From NCBI GenBank assembly GCA_910586955.1, contig CAJUMM010000002.1:20210-84209 (forward strand): DNA of 64,000 nucleotides, written 5' to 3'. A program made the position numbers and the translations under genes. Of the stretch, positions 32,850 to 41,326 are shown one piece after another; the first letter of the stretch is position 1, and each line of letters starts with the position of its first letter. The stretch comes from an uncultured Lachnospiraceae bacterium (lineage in GTDB: Bacteria > Bacillota > Clostridia > Lachnospirales > Lachnospiraceae). The notes below the pieces were generated by a model. The model made no database searches, was not told the origin of the DNA, and saw nothing but the letters and a program-made list of their open reading frames with translations.

Positions 32850-33611
32850 ATGCTTGAAGTGAAGCACTTGGCCTATGAGGTCATGGAAAACGGAAAACCA
32901 AGAAGGCTGGTGGATGACGTAAGCTTCTCTGTGGGAGACGGGGAAATGCTGGTGCTCACTGGTCCTAACGGCGGCGGGAAATCTACCATCGCCAAGCTTT
33001 TAATGGGAATTGAAGAGGCGGATGGAGGGGAAATCCTGCTGGAGGGCCGGGATATCTCGAACCTGAATGTGAATGAGCGGGCAAGCGCCGGCATCGGCTA
33101 TGCCTTCCAGCAGCCTCCTGCCTTTAAGGGCATGACGGTGGAACGCCTTCTGCATCTGGCGGCCGGAAAGGAGCTGCCGGAGACGGTCTGCTGTGATCTT
33201 TTGAGCAGCGTGGGCATGTGTGCCAGGGAATACCTGAAGCGGGAAGCGGACGCCACCCTCTCCGGAGGAGAGAGAAAAAGAATCGAGATTGCCACGGTGC
33301 TGGCGAAATCTCATAAGATTTGTATTTTTGATGAGCCGGAGGCAGGCATTGACCTTTGGAGCTTTTCCATGCTGGTGAAGCGCTTTGAGGAGATTCACAG
33401 GACGAAGCGGGAAAGCCTGCTTCTCATTTCCCACCAGGAAAAGATTATCCGTATGGCGGATCGGATTCTGGTGATAGACAACGGACGGATCCAGGACGGA
33501 GGCAGCCGGGAGGAGATGACTGCCAAGCTCTTCCGGGAGGGCTGCGACTGTGCCTGCATGGGCGAAGGAAAGGGGGAGGACTGCTGTGAAGCTGGATGCG
33601 GTAACAGATAA
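32850..33611 (+). CDS. sufC: Fe-S cluster assembly ATPase SufC (SmsC-like)
   Basis: 253 aa ABC-type ATPase. Walker A is GPNGGGKST near residue 37, the signature LSGGERKR near 140, and Walker B FDEPEAGIDLWS near 163. SufC energises the SufB scaffold in Fe-S cluster building. The start at 32850 has GAAGGAAG at suitable spacing; the ATG nine bases upstream is too close to it. The gene overlaps the following sufB-like gene by 26 bases. No SufS, SufU or SufD is adjacent, so this is the two-gene form. Confidence 0.9.
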   Translation: MLEVKHLAYEVMENGKPRRLVDDVSFSVGDGEMLVLTGPNGGGKSTIAKLLMGIEEADGGEILLEGRDISNLNVNERASAGIGYAFQQPPAFKGMTVERLLHLAAGKELPETVCCDLLSSVGMCAREYLKREADATLSGGERKRIEIATVLAKSHKICIFDEPEAGIDLWSFSMLVKRFEEIHRTKRESLLLISHQEKIIRMADRILVIDNGRIQDGGSREEMTAKLFREGCDCACMGEGKGEDCCEAGCGNR

Positions 33612-34506
33612 GATTCTGAAGGTGATTGACGGGCCGGGATTTGAGCAAAAAGGCGCATATAATGTGCGCTACAATGGCCGTCCCCTGTGTCATGGGGACA
33701 GCGAGCATATTAAAATCCGCAGCAAAAAAGACCGTCAGGGCATTGATGTATATATTGACGGGAATACCCGGGGTGAGCAGGTACATATTCCGGTGGTGGT
33801 GGCCTCCGGAATGACCGATATTGTCTACAATGACTTCTATGTGGAGCCGGGAGCCCAGGTGGTGATTGTGGCGGGCTGCGGCATCCACAATTCCGGCTGT
33901 GATCAGGCCCGCCATGACGGCATTCACTCCTTCCACATCGGGAAAGGCGCCAATGTCCGCTACGAGGAGAAGCACTACGGGGAGGGCGAGGGTACGGGAG
34001 AACGCATTTTAAATCCGGTAACAAAGATTTTCCTGGAGGAGGATGCGGTCTTTACTCTGGATACGGCCCAGATCCGGGGTGTAGATTCTACCCTGCGGGA
34101 GACGGAAGTGGAGATGGGAGCCGGGGCGACGCTCCAGGTGACGGAGCGTCTGATGACCCATGACAGCCAGAGGGCGGTCTCCAATATGGAGGTGCGGATG
34201 AACGGTGACGGAAGCTCCGCCCAGATTATTTCCCGGTCCGTAGCTAAAGGGAAGTCCCTCCAGACCTTTCACCCTAAGGCGGTGGGAAATGCAGGCTGCC
34301 ATGCCCATATCCAGTGTGATTCCATCATTATGGATGAGGCGGAGGTCTGCTCCATTCCAGAGATTAATGCCCGGAATATTGACGCCCAGATCGTCCACGA
34401 GGCGGCCATCGGGCGCATCAATGACGAGCAGCTTCTGAAGCTTCGGAGTCTGGGGCTTACGGAGGAAGAGGCGGAGGGCGTGATTATTGAGAATTTTCTG
34501 CAGTGA
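33586..34506 (+). CDS. sufB: Short SufB/SufD-type Fe-S scaffold (SmsB-like)
   Basis: 306 aa from a GTG start with GGGGGAGG upstream. It holds the SufBD beta-helix core (GCGIHNSGCDQARHDGIH, EMGAGATLQV, FHPKAVGNAGCHAHIQCD, HEAAIGRINDEQL) but not the long N-terminal part of classical SufB. A short SufB next to SufC is the minimal arrangement described as the SMS system in archaea and anaerobic bacteria. It is the scaffold for nascent clusters. Cys residues in AGCGIHNSGC and NAGCHAH are candidates for cluster ligands. Confidence 0.85.
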   Translation: MKLDAVTDKILKVIDGPGFEQKGAYNVRYNGRPLCHGDSEHIKIRSKKDRQGIDVYIDGNTRGEQVHIPVVVASGMTDIVYNDFYVEPGAQVVIVAGCGIHNSGCDQARHDGIHSFHIGKGANVRYEEKHYGEGEGTGERILNPVTKIFLEEDAVFTLDTAQIRGVDSTLRETEVEMGAGATLQVTERLMTHDSQRAVSNMEVRMNGDGSSAQIISRSVAKGKSLQTFHPKAVGNAGCHAHIQCDSIIMDEAEVCSIPEINARNIDAQIVHEAAIGRINDEQLLKLRSLGLTEEEAEGVIIENFLQ

Positions 34507-34536
34507 TTCTTTTACTGGTTTTCTAGTAGAAATTTA

Positions 34537-34565
34537 TTGCGCATACGGCCTCCCCCTGCTATAAT
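34537..34565 (+). promoter_or_regulatory. Sigma-A-type promoter of the riboswitch transcript
   Basis: TTGCGC (34537-34542), 17-base spacer, TATAAT (34560-34565). Confidence 0.6.
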
Positions 34566-34574
34566 AAACCCAGT

Positions 34575-34783
34575 TACATACCCCGGACGAGGATAACTCT
34601 AGAGACTTTTCCCAAAAGGCAGGAGCTATGGGGAAAGCGCCGAAGAAGCAAACCAGGGAGTTTTCATCACCTCCCCAGTGGAAACTGACAGGCAGAAGGA
34701 AGGTTATCCGACGGAACTCTGGAGAGAGCGGGCCATCCGCCGCCTACGTGGCTATAACCAACTGGTAAAAGGACAGAGAGACA
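34575..34783 (+). ncRNA. Tandem glycine riboswitch (gcvT type)
   Basis: Aptamer one lies within the P1 stem GGATAAC/GTTATCC (34591-34597, 34703-34709) and has the glycine-riboswitch blocks GCGCCGAAGAAGCAAAC and CAGGCAGAAGGA. Aptamer two begins CGACGGAACTCTGGAGAG, nearly the same as the Bacillus gcvT element, and ends GGTAAAAGGACAGAG. The final GGACAGAGAG forms one side of the terminator that follows. Together they should sense glycine and control read-through into the gene at 34866. Aptamer two is less typical in its middle part. Confidence 0.82.
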
Positions 34784-34813
34784 GATGCTTATCTAAGCGT
34801 CCGTCTCTCTTTT
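34776..34813 (+). terminator. Riboswitch expression-platform terminator
   Basis: GAGAGAC..GATGCTTA pairs with TAAGCGTC..GTCTCTC, followed by TTTTG. Its left side overlaps the aptamer-two closing sequence, so ligand binding would compete with it. Confidence 0.85.
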
Positions 34814-34865
34814 GTTTGCCGGGATAATAATGGGCGGCAGGGCAGGGAAAGGAAGGAATTGCTAT

Positions 34866-36125
34866 ATGAGAATGATGCTGGTAGGCGCAGGAGCTGTAGG
34901 AGAATGTATTTTGAAGGTGTTAAAGAAACGGGATCCCAAGGGGAACTGGCTTTCCTATGTGCTGATCGCAGACTGCAGCGGGGAACGGGCCGCAGAGGTG
35001 AAGGAGCATCTGGAACAGGGAGAACCCTGTGGTTTCCGGATAGAGACGGCACAGGCGGACGCCCGGGACGGGGAATACCTGGTACGGCTTATGGGGAAGC
35101 ATGCCATAGACTTTGTGATGGACGCGGCGGCTCCCTTTGTGAGCAATTCTATTTTTGATGCCGCTTATGGGGCAGGGGCCGATTACGGCAGTATGGGAAC
35201 CTGGTCGGTTCCCAAAGACAACCCGGCTTTTGGCATCGGATTTGAGGGAAGCTATGGGGAACCCATGACGAAATATAATTTCGACCGCCATGAAATGTGG
35301 AGGGAAAGGGGACGGATGGCCTGTATCTGCCTGGGAATCGATCCCGGGGTAGTGAATGTCTTTGCCAAATATGCGGCGGAATACCTTTTTGACGAACTGC
35401 TGGAGGTTCATGTGAAGGACGGAGGAAACCTGAAAAGGCCGGAGGCAGGGAAGGATGAGGTGGCTTTCGGTTTTAATGTGTGGACGGTTCTGGATGAGGT
35501 CATGAATCCCAACGCCGAGTGGGACCGGGACCGGGGATTTCTCATAGAGGACGCTTTCGCAGGGGAAGAAGAGTTCCGGATGCCGGAACCCTTCGGTGTC
35601 AACCGCCTGGTGAAGGTGGAGCACGAGGAGGTAGTGACCCTGCCCCGGTATCTTCAGAAATACGGTCTTCAAAAAGCCAGTTTTAAGATTGCCCTGGATG
35701 AAAATCTTCTCAATGCTTTGAAGGTCATTAACGCTCTGGGCCTTCGAAGTCTCCGGCCGGTGGAAGTAGACGGTGTCCGGGTGATTCCCAGAGATGTGGT
35801 GGCGGCCTGTGCGCCCCAGCCCCGGGACTTGGGAGCAGAGATGACAGGGGGTATGTGCGTAGGAGTCCACTGCATCGGCATCCGGGATGGAAAGAGAAAG
35901 GAATACTTTATCTACCAGCCCTTTGACAACCGGAAGTCCATGAAAGACTGGGGCATGCAGGCGGTGGCGGCCCAGACGGGCTTCGGGGCGGCTCTTGGCA
36001 TCGAACTGATAGGGAAAGGGATCTGGCGGGAGGCCGGCGTCTACTCTCCGGAGTATTTTCCCTCCCGGCCCTTCCTGGAACTGATGGAGGAAGCCGGAAT
36101 GGAGTACCGGGTGGAGGAGCGGTGA
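34866..36125 (+). CDS. Saccharopine dehydrogenase-family oxidoreductase
   Basis: 419 aa. The N-terminal Rossmann domain (VGAGAVGECILKVL, residues 5-18) is of the saccharopine dehydrogenase NADP-binding type, followed by MDAAAPFVSNSIFDAA and a large C-terminal domain with GIDPGVVNVFAKYA. The family joins or splits an amino acid and a keto/aldehyde partner through an imine (saccharopine, carboxynorspermidine, and others). The start at 34866 follows GGAAAGGAAGG. A glycine riboswitch controls it, so the substrate or purpose may involve glycine; the family alone does not tell which amino acids are used. Confidence 0.85.
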   Translation: MRMMLVGAGAVGECILKVLKKRDPKGNWLSYVLIADCSGERAAEVKEHLEQGEPCGFRIETAQADARDGEYLVRLMGKHAIDFVMDAAAPFVSNSIFDAAYGAGADYGSMGTWSVPKDNPAFGIGFEGSYGEPMTKYNFDRHEMWRERGRMACICLGIDPGVVNVFAKYAAEYLFDELLEVHVKDGGNLKRPEAGKDEVAFGFNVWTVLDEVMNPNAEWDRDRGFLIEDAFAGEEEFRMPEPFGVNRLVKVEHEEVVTLPRYLQKYGLQKASFKIALDENLLNALKVINALGLRSLRPVEVDGVRVIPRDVVAACAPQPRDLGAEMTGGMCVGVHCIGIRDGKRKEYFIYQPFDNRKSMKDWGMQAVAAQTGFGAALGIELIGKGIWREAGVYSPEYFPSRPFLELMEEAGMEYRVEER

Positions 36126-36139
36126 AAAGCAGGCGCTTC

Positions 36140-36889
36140 TTAAGGGCTCTCCACAAGGATTCTGTCCATGGCAAAAGGCGGATCTCCATTGGTGATAAGG
36201 GTGGCCTCGTCCAGACTTGCAAAAGTATAAAACCGTTTTACATTAAATTTCGTATTTTCGGAAAGAATAAAAGTCCTGGCGGAGCGTGCAAGGACGCTCT
36301 GCTTAATGGCGGCGTCCAGTTCGCTCTGGGTGGTAAAACCGGCTTTCTGATCGATCCCGCTGGTTCCCAGGAAGGCCAGGTCGAAATTCATATTGGCCAG
36401 CTGCTGGCTTGTCTCAGAACTCATAATGGCGGCGGAGCCGAAATTGATATAGCCGTTGGGAATATAGGTGCGGATCTTTTTCTGGGCCAGGATATGGAAA
36501 ATATTCATGGCGTTTGTGACCAGGGTGATATCGCTGGCTTCAATAAATTCGGCAATGCAGGAAGTAGTGGAACCGGCATCGATAAAGATGCAGTCCCCGT
36601 CCTTGATAAGGGATGCCCCATAGCGGGCCAGGGCTTTTTTAACCTCTATATTTCTGGAAAATTTTAAAATATAGTCGTCCTGGTAATTCCGGGTATCGCC
36701 CAGGGAGGATTCCAGCACGCTGGCGCCTCCCCAGAGGCGCTTGATCATATTCTGTTCTTCCATTTTCACCAGATCTCTGCGGATGGTGGTTTCGCTTACA
36801 TTCAGTTTTTCCGAGAGTTCCTGGATGGATGCGGAACCGGAATTGCTTAAAATCTGCTCAATTTTCGCCCATCTTTTTTCTACTTTCAT
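36140..36889 (-). CDS. DeoR-family transcriptional regulator
   Basis: 249 aa. The N-terminal winged helix (IQELSEKLNVSETTIRRDL, about residues 22-40) precedes a DeoR-type sugar-phosphate sensor domain (DGDCIFIDAGSTT near 96, TLVTNAMNI, and LGTSGID near 172). It is divergent from the PTS/dehydrogenase operon and most likely represses it through the AATGATTG repeats between them, with a sugar phosphate as inducer. Convergent with the saccharopine-dehydrogenase-like gene. Confidence 0.94.
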   Translation of the reverse strand: MKVEKRWAKIEQILSNSGSASIQELSEKLNVSETTIRRDLVKMEEQNMIKRLWGGASVLESSLGDTRNYQDDYILKFSRNIEVKKALARYGASLIKDGDCIFIDAGSTTSCIAEFIEASDITLVTNAMNIFHILAQKKIRTYIPNGYINFGSAAIMSSETSQQLANMNFDLAFLGTSGIDQKAGFTTQSELDAAIKQSVLARSARTFILSENTKFNVKRFYTFASLDEATLITNGDPPFAMDRILVESP

Positions 36890-36967
36890 AAATGATTCCC
36901 CCTGGCTTTTTATGTACTGTTTTTATTATACCGTATTTTGTAAAAAATGCAAGATAAAAAACAATAA

Positions 36968-37093
36968 AATGATTGAAAAAGTACCGATATACAAATGGAA
37001 AATGATTGAATATGTCAAAATTATGGAAAAACCATGTGTAAAATGACAAAAATGATTGAAAAATGAATGATATTATTGACGAATGATTGGAAA
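36968..37093. promoter_or_regulatory. Direct repeats AATGATTG, likely DeoR operator cluster
   Basis: AATGATTGAA occurs at 36968-36977, 37001-37010 and 37051-37060, with AATGATTGG at 37082-37090 inside the promoter spacer and a related AATGAATGA between. Spacings are 33, 50 and 31 bases, roughly whole turns of the helix. Repeated direct sites next to a DeoR gene fit a multi-site operator. Confidence 0.72.
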
Positions 37094-37104
37094 ACGGATA
37101 TAAT
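37076..37104 (+). promoter_or_regulatory. Sigma-A-type promoter of the PTS/dehydrogenase operon
   Basis: TTGACG (37076-37081), 17-base spacer, TATAAT (37099-37104), the strongest consensus promoter in the window. A DeoR repeat lies in its spacer. Confidence 0.8.
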
Positions 37105-37132
37105 TAAGAAAAAAGGCAAGGAGAGTGAAAAA

Positions 37133-38314
37133 ATGAGCATTACACAGATCCAGATTGGATGCACAAAGCTTTTATTTGGAAGAGATGCTGTGGAGTGCGC
37201 CGGGGAGGAAGTAAAGCGACTGGGCGGCCGGCGGCCTTTATTAGTTACGGACGCAGCTCTGGTAAGGCTGGGACTTCTCGAAAAGATAGAGCAGAGCCTG
37301 CGCCGGGAGGGGCTTAACTGGGCCTGCTATGACAAAGTGATGCCTGACCCTGTGAGTGCCTCTGTGGATGAAGCAGTGGGGATGCTGCGGCAGGAGGGAT
37401 GTGATTGTGTAATCGGCATCGGAGGAGGAAGCGTCATGGATACGGCCAAATGCACGGCGGCTATGGCGTCCAATGGGGGAAGCCTTCTGGATTACGATCA
37501 CGCCAATGCCGGTTACCGGGAATTTGAGAAGGAGAGCCTTCCTCTTATCAGTATTCCTACCACGGCGGGAACGGGCTCGGAGTTAAGTCCCTACGCAGTG
37601 ATTACCAACGAGCAGGCGGGGCGGAAGGCTACCATCGGAAGCCCTATGCTGTATGGAAAGACGGCCCTTGTGGATCCCTCATTGACCTTGGGCCTTCCCG
37701 GAACCGCCACGGCGGCCACCGGTTCCGACGCCCTGGCTCACTGCATTGAGGCTTACACCTCCGTAAAGTCAGCGGCCAAGCCCAATCTTATTATCGACGG
37801 CCTGGTCCTTCAGGGAGTGAAGTGTCTCTTAAAGGCCCTGCCCGGGGCCTGTGAGGATGGGAGCAATTATGAGCTTCGGGAGCAGGTTATGTGGGGAAGT
37901 ACCATGGGCGGTTTCGTTCTCCAGTACGGCTCTGGCGCCGCCCACGGCCTGGCCAATGTGCTGGGCGGGGAACTGCATATTCCCCACGGAAACGCCATCG
38001 GAATGCTGCTGCCCTATGTGGTGGAGTTTAACCGGGACGGGGATGTGTGCCGGAAGCGCTACGCCCAGCTGGCGGCGGGCCTGGGGCTTTCCGGGGACAG
38101 TGAGGAAGTCCTGGCGGAGGCATTGGCAAAGCATATCCGGGAAGTGTTCGGGAAGCTTTCCCTTCCGCCTCTGTCTGCCTGGCTTAAAGATCCGGAGGGG
38201 ATTCCCGGTTTGGCAGAACTGGCCCTTAAGGATAAATGTACCCGCCAGAACAGCAAGCCGCTGTCATACGAGGATGCCTGCCGCCTTTACGAAAAAGCGT
38301 ATGGGGGATTTTGA
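37133..38314 (+). CDS. Iron-containing alcohol dehydrogenase 1
   Basis: 393 aa. The NAD motif GIGGGSVMDTAK lies near residues 96-107. Metal ligands are visible as Asp and His in GSDALAHCIEAY (near 194-205), then His in AAHGLANVLG and IPHGNA. PTTAGTGSE is conserved. The ATG has AAGGAG upstream. It begins a nine-gene operon with a beta-glucoside PTS and GH1 glycosidase; a paralogue lies at 41327. These enzymes oxidise or reduce an alcohol or polyol, perhaps part of the imported glycoside. Confidence 0.92.
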   Translation: MSITQIQIGCTKLLFGRDAVECAGEEVKRLGGRRPLLVTDAALVRLGLLEKIEQSLRREGLNWACYDKVMPDPVSASVDEAVGMLRQEGCDCVIGIGGGSVMDTAKCTAAMASNGGSLLDYDHANAGYREFEKESLPLISIPTTAGTGSELSPYAVITNEQAGRKATIGSPMLYGKTALVDPSLTLGLPGTATAATGSDALAHCIEAYTSVKSAAKPNLIIDGLVLQGVKCLLKALPGACEDGSNYELREQVMWGSTMGGFVLQYGSGAAHGLANVLGGELHIPHGNAIGMLLPYVVEFNRDGDVCRKRYAQLAAGLGLSGDSEEVLAEALAKHIREVFGKLSLPPLSAWLKDPEGIPGLAELALKDKCTRQNSKPLSYEDACRLYEKAYGGF

Positions 38315-38359
38315 ACTGTCATGGGCAAAAGCAATAATCGGAAATAGGAGTGAGAAATT

Positions 38360-39322
38360 TTGAGAAAACGAGATGAAATCAAAGAAGTATTTGAAGCCTT
38401 TATTACTGCCCTGGAAGATTTTGCGCCGGAGCGCCTGAGAGGGTATACCACGGAGGATGTAGCCGGGCATTTTTCCCATGTGGGGGAGACGAAAGGCCGG
38501 GAGGAGCTTATCCGGGCCCTCACCTGGAAGGGGATGAAGATGAATGTGTCCAGAAGGCAGATTGTGAATTTTGTGGTACACACAGAGGGGGAGCGGGCCT
38601 GCCAGTCCGCCTATGAAATGGTGCTGATGGGTTACGACAACGGCAGCTTTCTCTTTCCCTTTGAGTACGGAGGGAAATATGTCAATACTTATATAAGGAC
38701 AGAGGAAGGCTGGAAAATCAGCGAGATCCGCTATGATCTGGACTGGGAGAAGGGAAATACCTACTTTGCAAAGGACTGGAAATTTCTGGATTACAAGGTT
38801 TTCGCCGGGCATAGGCCTATGATCAGCAGTGAGTACGACTCTCCCTGGGCGGCGATTCCCGTCAATGACGAGGAGCTGACGGAGGAGGAGCAGATTAAAG
38901 AAGTCATGTTCCGGTACTCCTTCGGCCTGGACAACTGTGACTGGGAGCTCCACCGGGCCTCCTACACAGACGAAATTGTCTTCTATGCAGGGGACAAGGT
39001 CATGGAGGCGGGAGCCAGGAACCTGGTTAATAATTTCAAAAACACCAGCCACAAGGAGCCGGCCCTGGAACATGCCATCCGCATTGTGGACATCCAGGTG
39101 GAGGGGGACGAGGCAGTCTTAAAGGGCTACCGGATTGAGCCCCACCGGCTGGGTTCCAAGAATTTGAACCGGGACACCTTAAACCAGAATTTTTACAGCG
39201 CACGCTACACAAATAAATTGAAGAAAATAGACGGAACCTGGAAGATGTATGAGATCCGCTACCAGGCCGGGGTTTTCTTTGAGTATGCCCTGGAAAAGAA
39301 GCACTATGTAGATGAATTATAA
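38360..39322 (+). CDS. Tandem SnoaL/NTF2-fold protein
   Basis: 320 aa from a TTG start with AGGAG nine bases upstream. Two SnoaL-like (NTF2 cone) domains, about residues 1-150 and 165-315, each with the family pattern of a helix-rich start and a WKI-EIRYD-type final strand (GWKISEIRYD and GTWKMYEIRY). The fold serves as ligand-binding pocket, isomerase, hydratase or lyase in small-molecule pathways. No defined activity can be assigned. The first domain is related in layout to the single-domain protein encoded at 45899. The gene's stop overlaps a collapsed spacer repeat. Confidence 0.75.
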   Translation: MRKRDEIKEVFEAFITALEDFAPERLRGYTTEDVAGHFSHVGETKGREELIRALTWKGMKMNVSRRQIVNFVVHTEGERACQSAYEMVLMGYDNGSFLFPFEYGGKYVNTYIRTEEGWKISEIRYDLDWEKGNTYFAKDWKFLDYKVFAGHRPMISSEYDSPWAAIPVNDEELTEEEQIKEVMFRYSFGLDNCDWELHRASYTDEIVFYAGDKVMEAGARNLVNNFKNTSHKEPALEHAIRIVDIQVEGDEAVLKGYRIEPHRLGSKNLNRDTLNQNFYSARYTNKLKKIDGTWKMYEIRYQAGVFFEYALEKKHYVDEL

Positions 39323-39355
39323 ACAGCAGAGGCGGAACTTAGAATAAGGAGGGAG
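39322..39355 (+). repeat. Collapsed spacer repeat before PTS IIA
   Basis: AACAGCAGAGGCGGAACTTAG is followed by AATAAGGAGGG: the two ends of the spacer repeat with almost all the interior deleted. As in full copies, AACAGC overlaps the upstream stop codon and the 3' end supplies the ribosome binding site. Confidence 0.65.
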
Positions 39356-39359
39356 ATAT

Positions 39360-39686
39360 ATGGAAGAACTGCAGCAGGCGGCCTTTGCCATTATTTCTAT
39401 TGTTGGGGAGGCGAAAGTAAGCTACGTAAAGGCCCTGAGTCTGGCCAAGTCCGGCTCCTATGAGGAGGCTAAGGAAGAAATCGAGAAAGGAAACAAAACC
39501 CTGGCCCAGGCCCATCATGAGCATTTCGGAATGATACAGAGAGAGGCGGAAGGCCATGCCCTGGAATATTCCCTGCTCTTTACCCATGCGGAGGATCAGC
39601 TTCTCACCGCGGAAGTCTTCCGGGATATGGCAGTGGAATTTCTGGAGGTATACAAAGAATTAAATCAGTTAAAGGGGGAAAAGTAA
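39360..39686 (+). CDS. PTS lactose/cellobiose-family EIIA
   Basis: 108 aa, three-helix EIIA of the lactose/cellobiose class. The phosphorylated His is in LLFTHAEDQLL (near residue 78), with the conserved HHEHFGMIQ before it. It receives phosphate from HPr and passes it to the EIIB encoded at 41012. GGAGGG precedes the ATG. Order IIA-IIC-IIB is intact. Confidence 0.95.
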   Translation: MEELQQAAFAIISIVGEAKVSYVKALSLAKSGSYEEAKEEIEKGNKTLAQAHHEHFGMIQREAEGHALEYSLLFTHAEDQLLTAEVFRDMAVEFLEVYKELNQLKGEK

Positions 39687-39688
39687 AA

Positions 39689-40999
39689 ATGAGTGAGAAA
39701 AAAGAGAGTAAATTTACACAGAAAGCACTGGTGATTGCAGAGAAGGTTGGGTCCGAGGTTCATTTGAAATCCGTACGGGATGCTTTCCTTCTGACCATCC
39801 CGTTCCTGGTTCTGTCCGGGTTTATGGTGTTTATCGCCTGGGTTCTCCTGGCGGAGGGGAGCTTTGTAGCCACCCATCTTCCGGCAAATGCCGTATCGGC
39901 AATTACCACCATTTGTTCTAAAACCATCAATGGAGGACAGAATATTTTGGCTTTGCTGATGGTTATTATGACTTCCTATAATCTTGCCAAGTACAAGCAC
40001 TACGCCCAGCCCCTGGTTCCGGCTATGGTAAGCCTGGGCTCCCTGTTTATCCTGATGCCCAGTGAGATTACCTATACGCCTCTGGGGACCTACGGCATGT
40101 TTGTGAGCATGATTACGGCCCTGCTGGTTACGGAAGCTTTCCTGGCCCTGCGCAAGGTGGATAAGCTGCGTATTAAAATTTCGGGAAATGTGCCTCCTGC
40201 TATTATTGAATCTTTTAACGATATGCTGGTGATTGTAATTATTGAGCTTGTGGCATCTTTGATTTCTTTTGCCTGTGTATCCGTCTCCGGTATGGAGATT
40301 CATGATATGATTAATGTAGTGCTTCAGAAGCCGCTGGTAGGAATTGCTACCAATCTTCCTGCATTTCTCTGCTATTTCGGTTTCGGCCAGTGCCTGTGCT
40401 ATTTTGTGGGAATCCATCCGGCAGGCGTGATCAATCCCATTGTGGAGCCTGCTTTGATGGTGGCTATGGAAGAAAATAATGCAGCCTGGCTGGCAGGAGA
40501 AGCGGCGCCTCATATTATCACCCTTCCCTTCCGGGATGTGTACGGGACTTTGGGCGGCATTGCCTCTACCCTGGGACTGATTATTGCCATTTTCCTGGTG
40601 AGCAAAAAGAGAAAGGATTTGAGGAGTATTGCCAAGGTGAGTCTTCCCACCAGTGTGTTTAATATCAATGAGCCCATGCTTTTCGGACTTCCCATTGTGT
40701 TTAACCCCATTATGCTGGTTCCCTTCTGTTTTACCACCACGATAATCTACATTGTGGCTTACGCAGCCACGGCCCTGGGCCTTGTGTCCCGCCTGGTGGT
40801 GTATACCACCTGGTCCACGCCTATTTTCCTGTCCGGCTACATTGCCAGCGGCGGAGATTTCCGGAACGTGATTCTGCAGGTGGTCTGCCTGGGAATTGCC
40901 GTGCTGTGCTATATGCCCTTCGTAAAGATTATGGATCGGCAGAAGGTGGAGTACAGGGAGGAAGAAGCGGAGTTTACGGAGGATGAATTAACGCTGTAA
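39689..40999 (+). CDS. PTS lactose/cellobiose-family EIIC
   Basis: 436 aa, polytopic membrane component with about ten hydrophobic segments. NEPMLFGLPIVFNP near residue 320 is the family signature. It binds the sugar outside and releases it as the 6-phosphate after phosphorylation by EIIB. The GH1 enzyme of the same operon would then cleave the phospho-beta-glucoside. GGGGAAAAG precedes the start. Confidence 0.95.
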   Translation: MSEKKESKFTQKALVIAEKVGSEVHLKSVRDAFLLTIPFLVLSGFMVFIAWVLLAEGSFVATHLPANAVSAITTICSKTINGGQNILALLMVIMTSYNLAKYKHYAQPLVPAMVSLGSLFILMPSEITYTPLGTYGMFVSMITALLVTEAFLALRKVDKLRIKISGNVPPAIIESFNDMLVIVIIELVASLISFACVSVSGMEIHDMINVVLQKPLVGIATNLPAFLCYFGFGQCLCYFVGIHPAGVINPIVEPALMVAMEENNAAWLAGEAAPHIITLPFRDVYGTLGGIASTLGLIIAIFLVSKKRKDLRSIAKVSLPTSVFNINEPMLFGLPIVFNPIMLVPFCFTTTIIYIVAYAATALGLVSRLVVYTTWSTPIFLSGYIASGGDFRNVILQVVCLGIAVLCYMPFVKIMDRQKVEYREEEAEFTEDELTL

Positions 41000-41011
41000 A
41001 GGAGAGAAACG

Positions 41012-41326
41012 ATGAAAACGGTTATGTTAGTGTGCAGTTTTGGGATGTCTACCAGCTTTCTGACCAAGAAAATGAACGATCTGGCTAAGGAGAAAGGGAT
41101 TCCCCTTACCGTATGTGCAAAAAGCGAAAATCAGATCGAGGAAGAGCTGGAGCGGGTGGACTGCATCCTCATCGGGCCCCAGGTGGCCTATATGGAGGAG
41201 AAACTAAAGGAACGTGTGGGGGGAAAGGTACCTATGGAGTGCATCGATCCCACGGATTTCGGGAGAATGAATGCAGTAGCCATTCTGAAACAGGCCATCC
41301 GTCTGCTGAAGGGAAAGGAGAAGTAA
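41012..41326 (+). CDS. PTS lactose/cellobiose-family EIIB
   Basis: 104 aa. The phosphorylated Cys is in MLVCSFGMSTSFL (Cys8). It hands phosphate to the sugar in EIIC. Ends two bases before the second Fe-alcohol dehydrogenase start codon (stop TAA, then ATG), tightly coupled. Confidence 0.95.
   Translation: MKTVMLVCSFGMSTSFLTKKMNDLAKEKGIPLTVCAKSENQIEEELERVDCILIGPQVAYMEEKLKERVGGKVPMECIDPTDFGRMNAVAILKQAIRLLKGKEK

Noticed and set aside
34575..34783. Lysine riboswitch (because the next gene is saccharopine-dehydrogenase-like)
   Set aside because: The lysine-element consensus blocks at the 5' and 3' ends are missing, while several glycine-riboswitch blocks are present in order.
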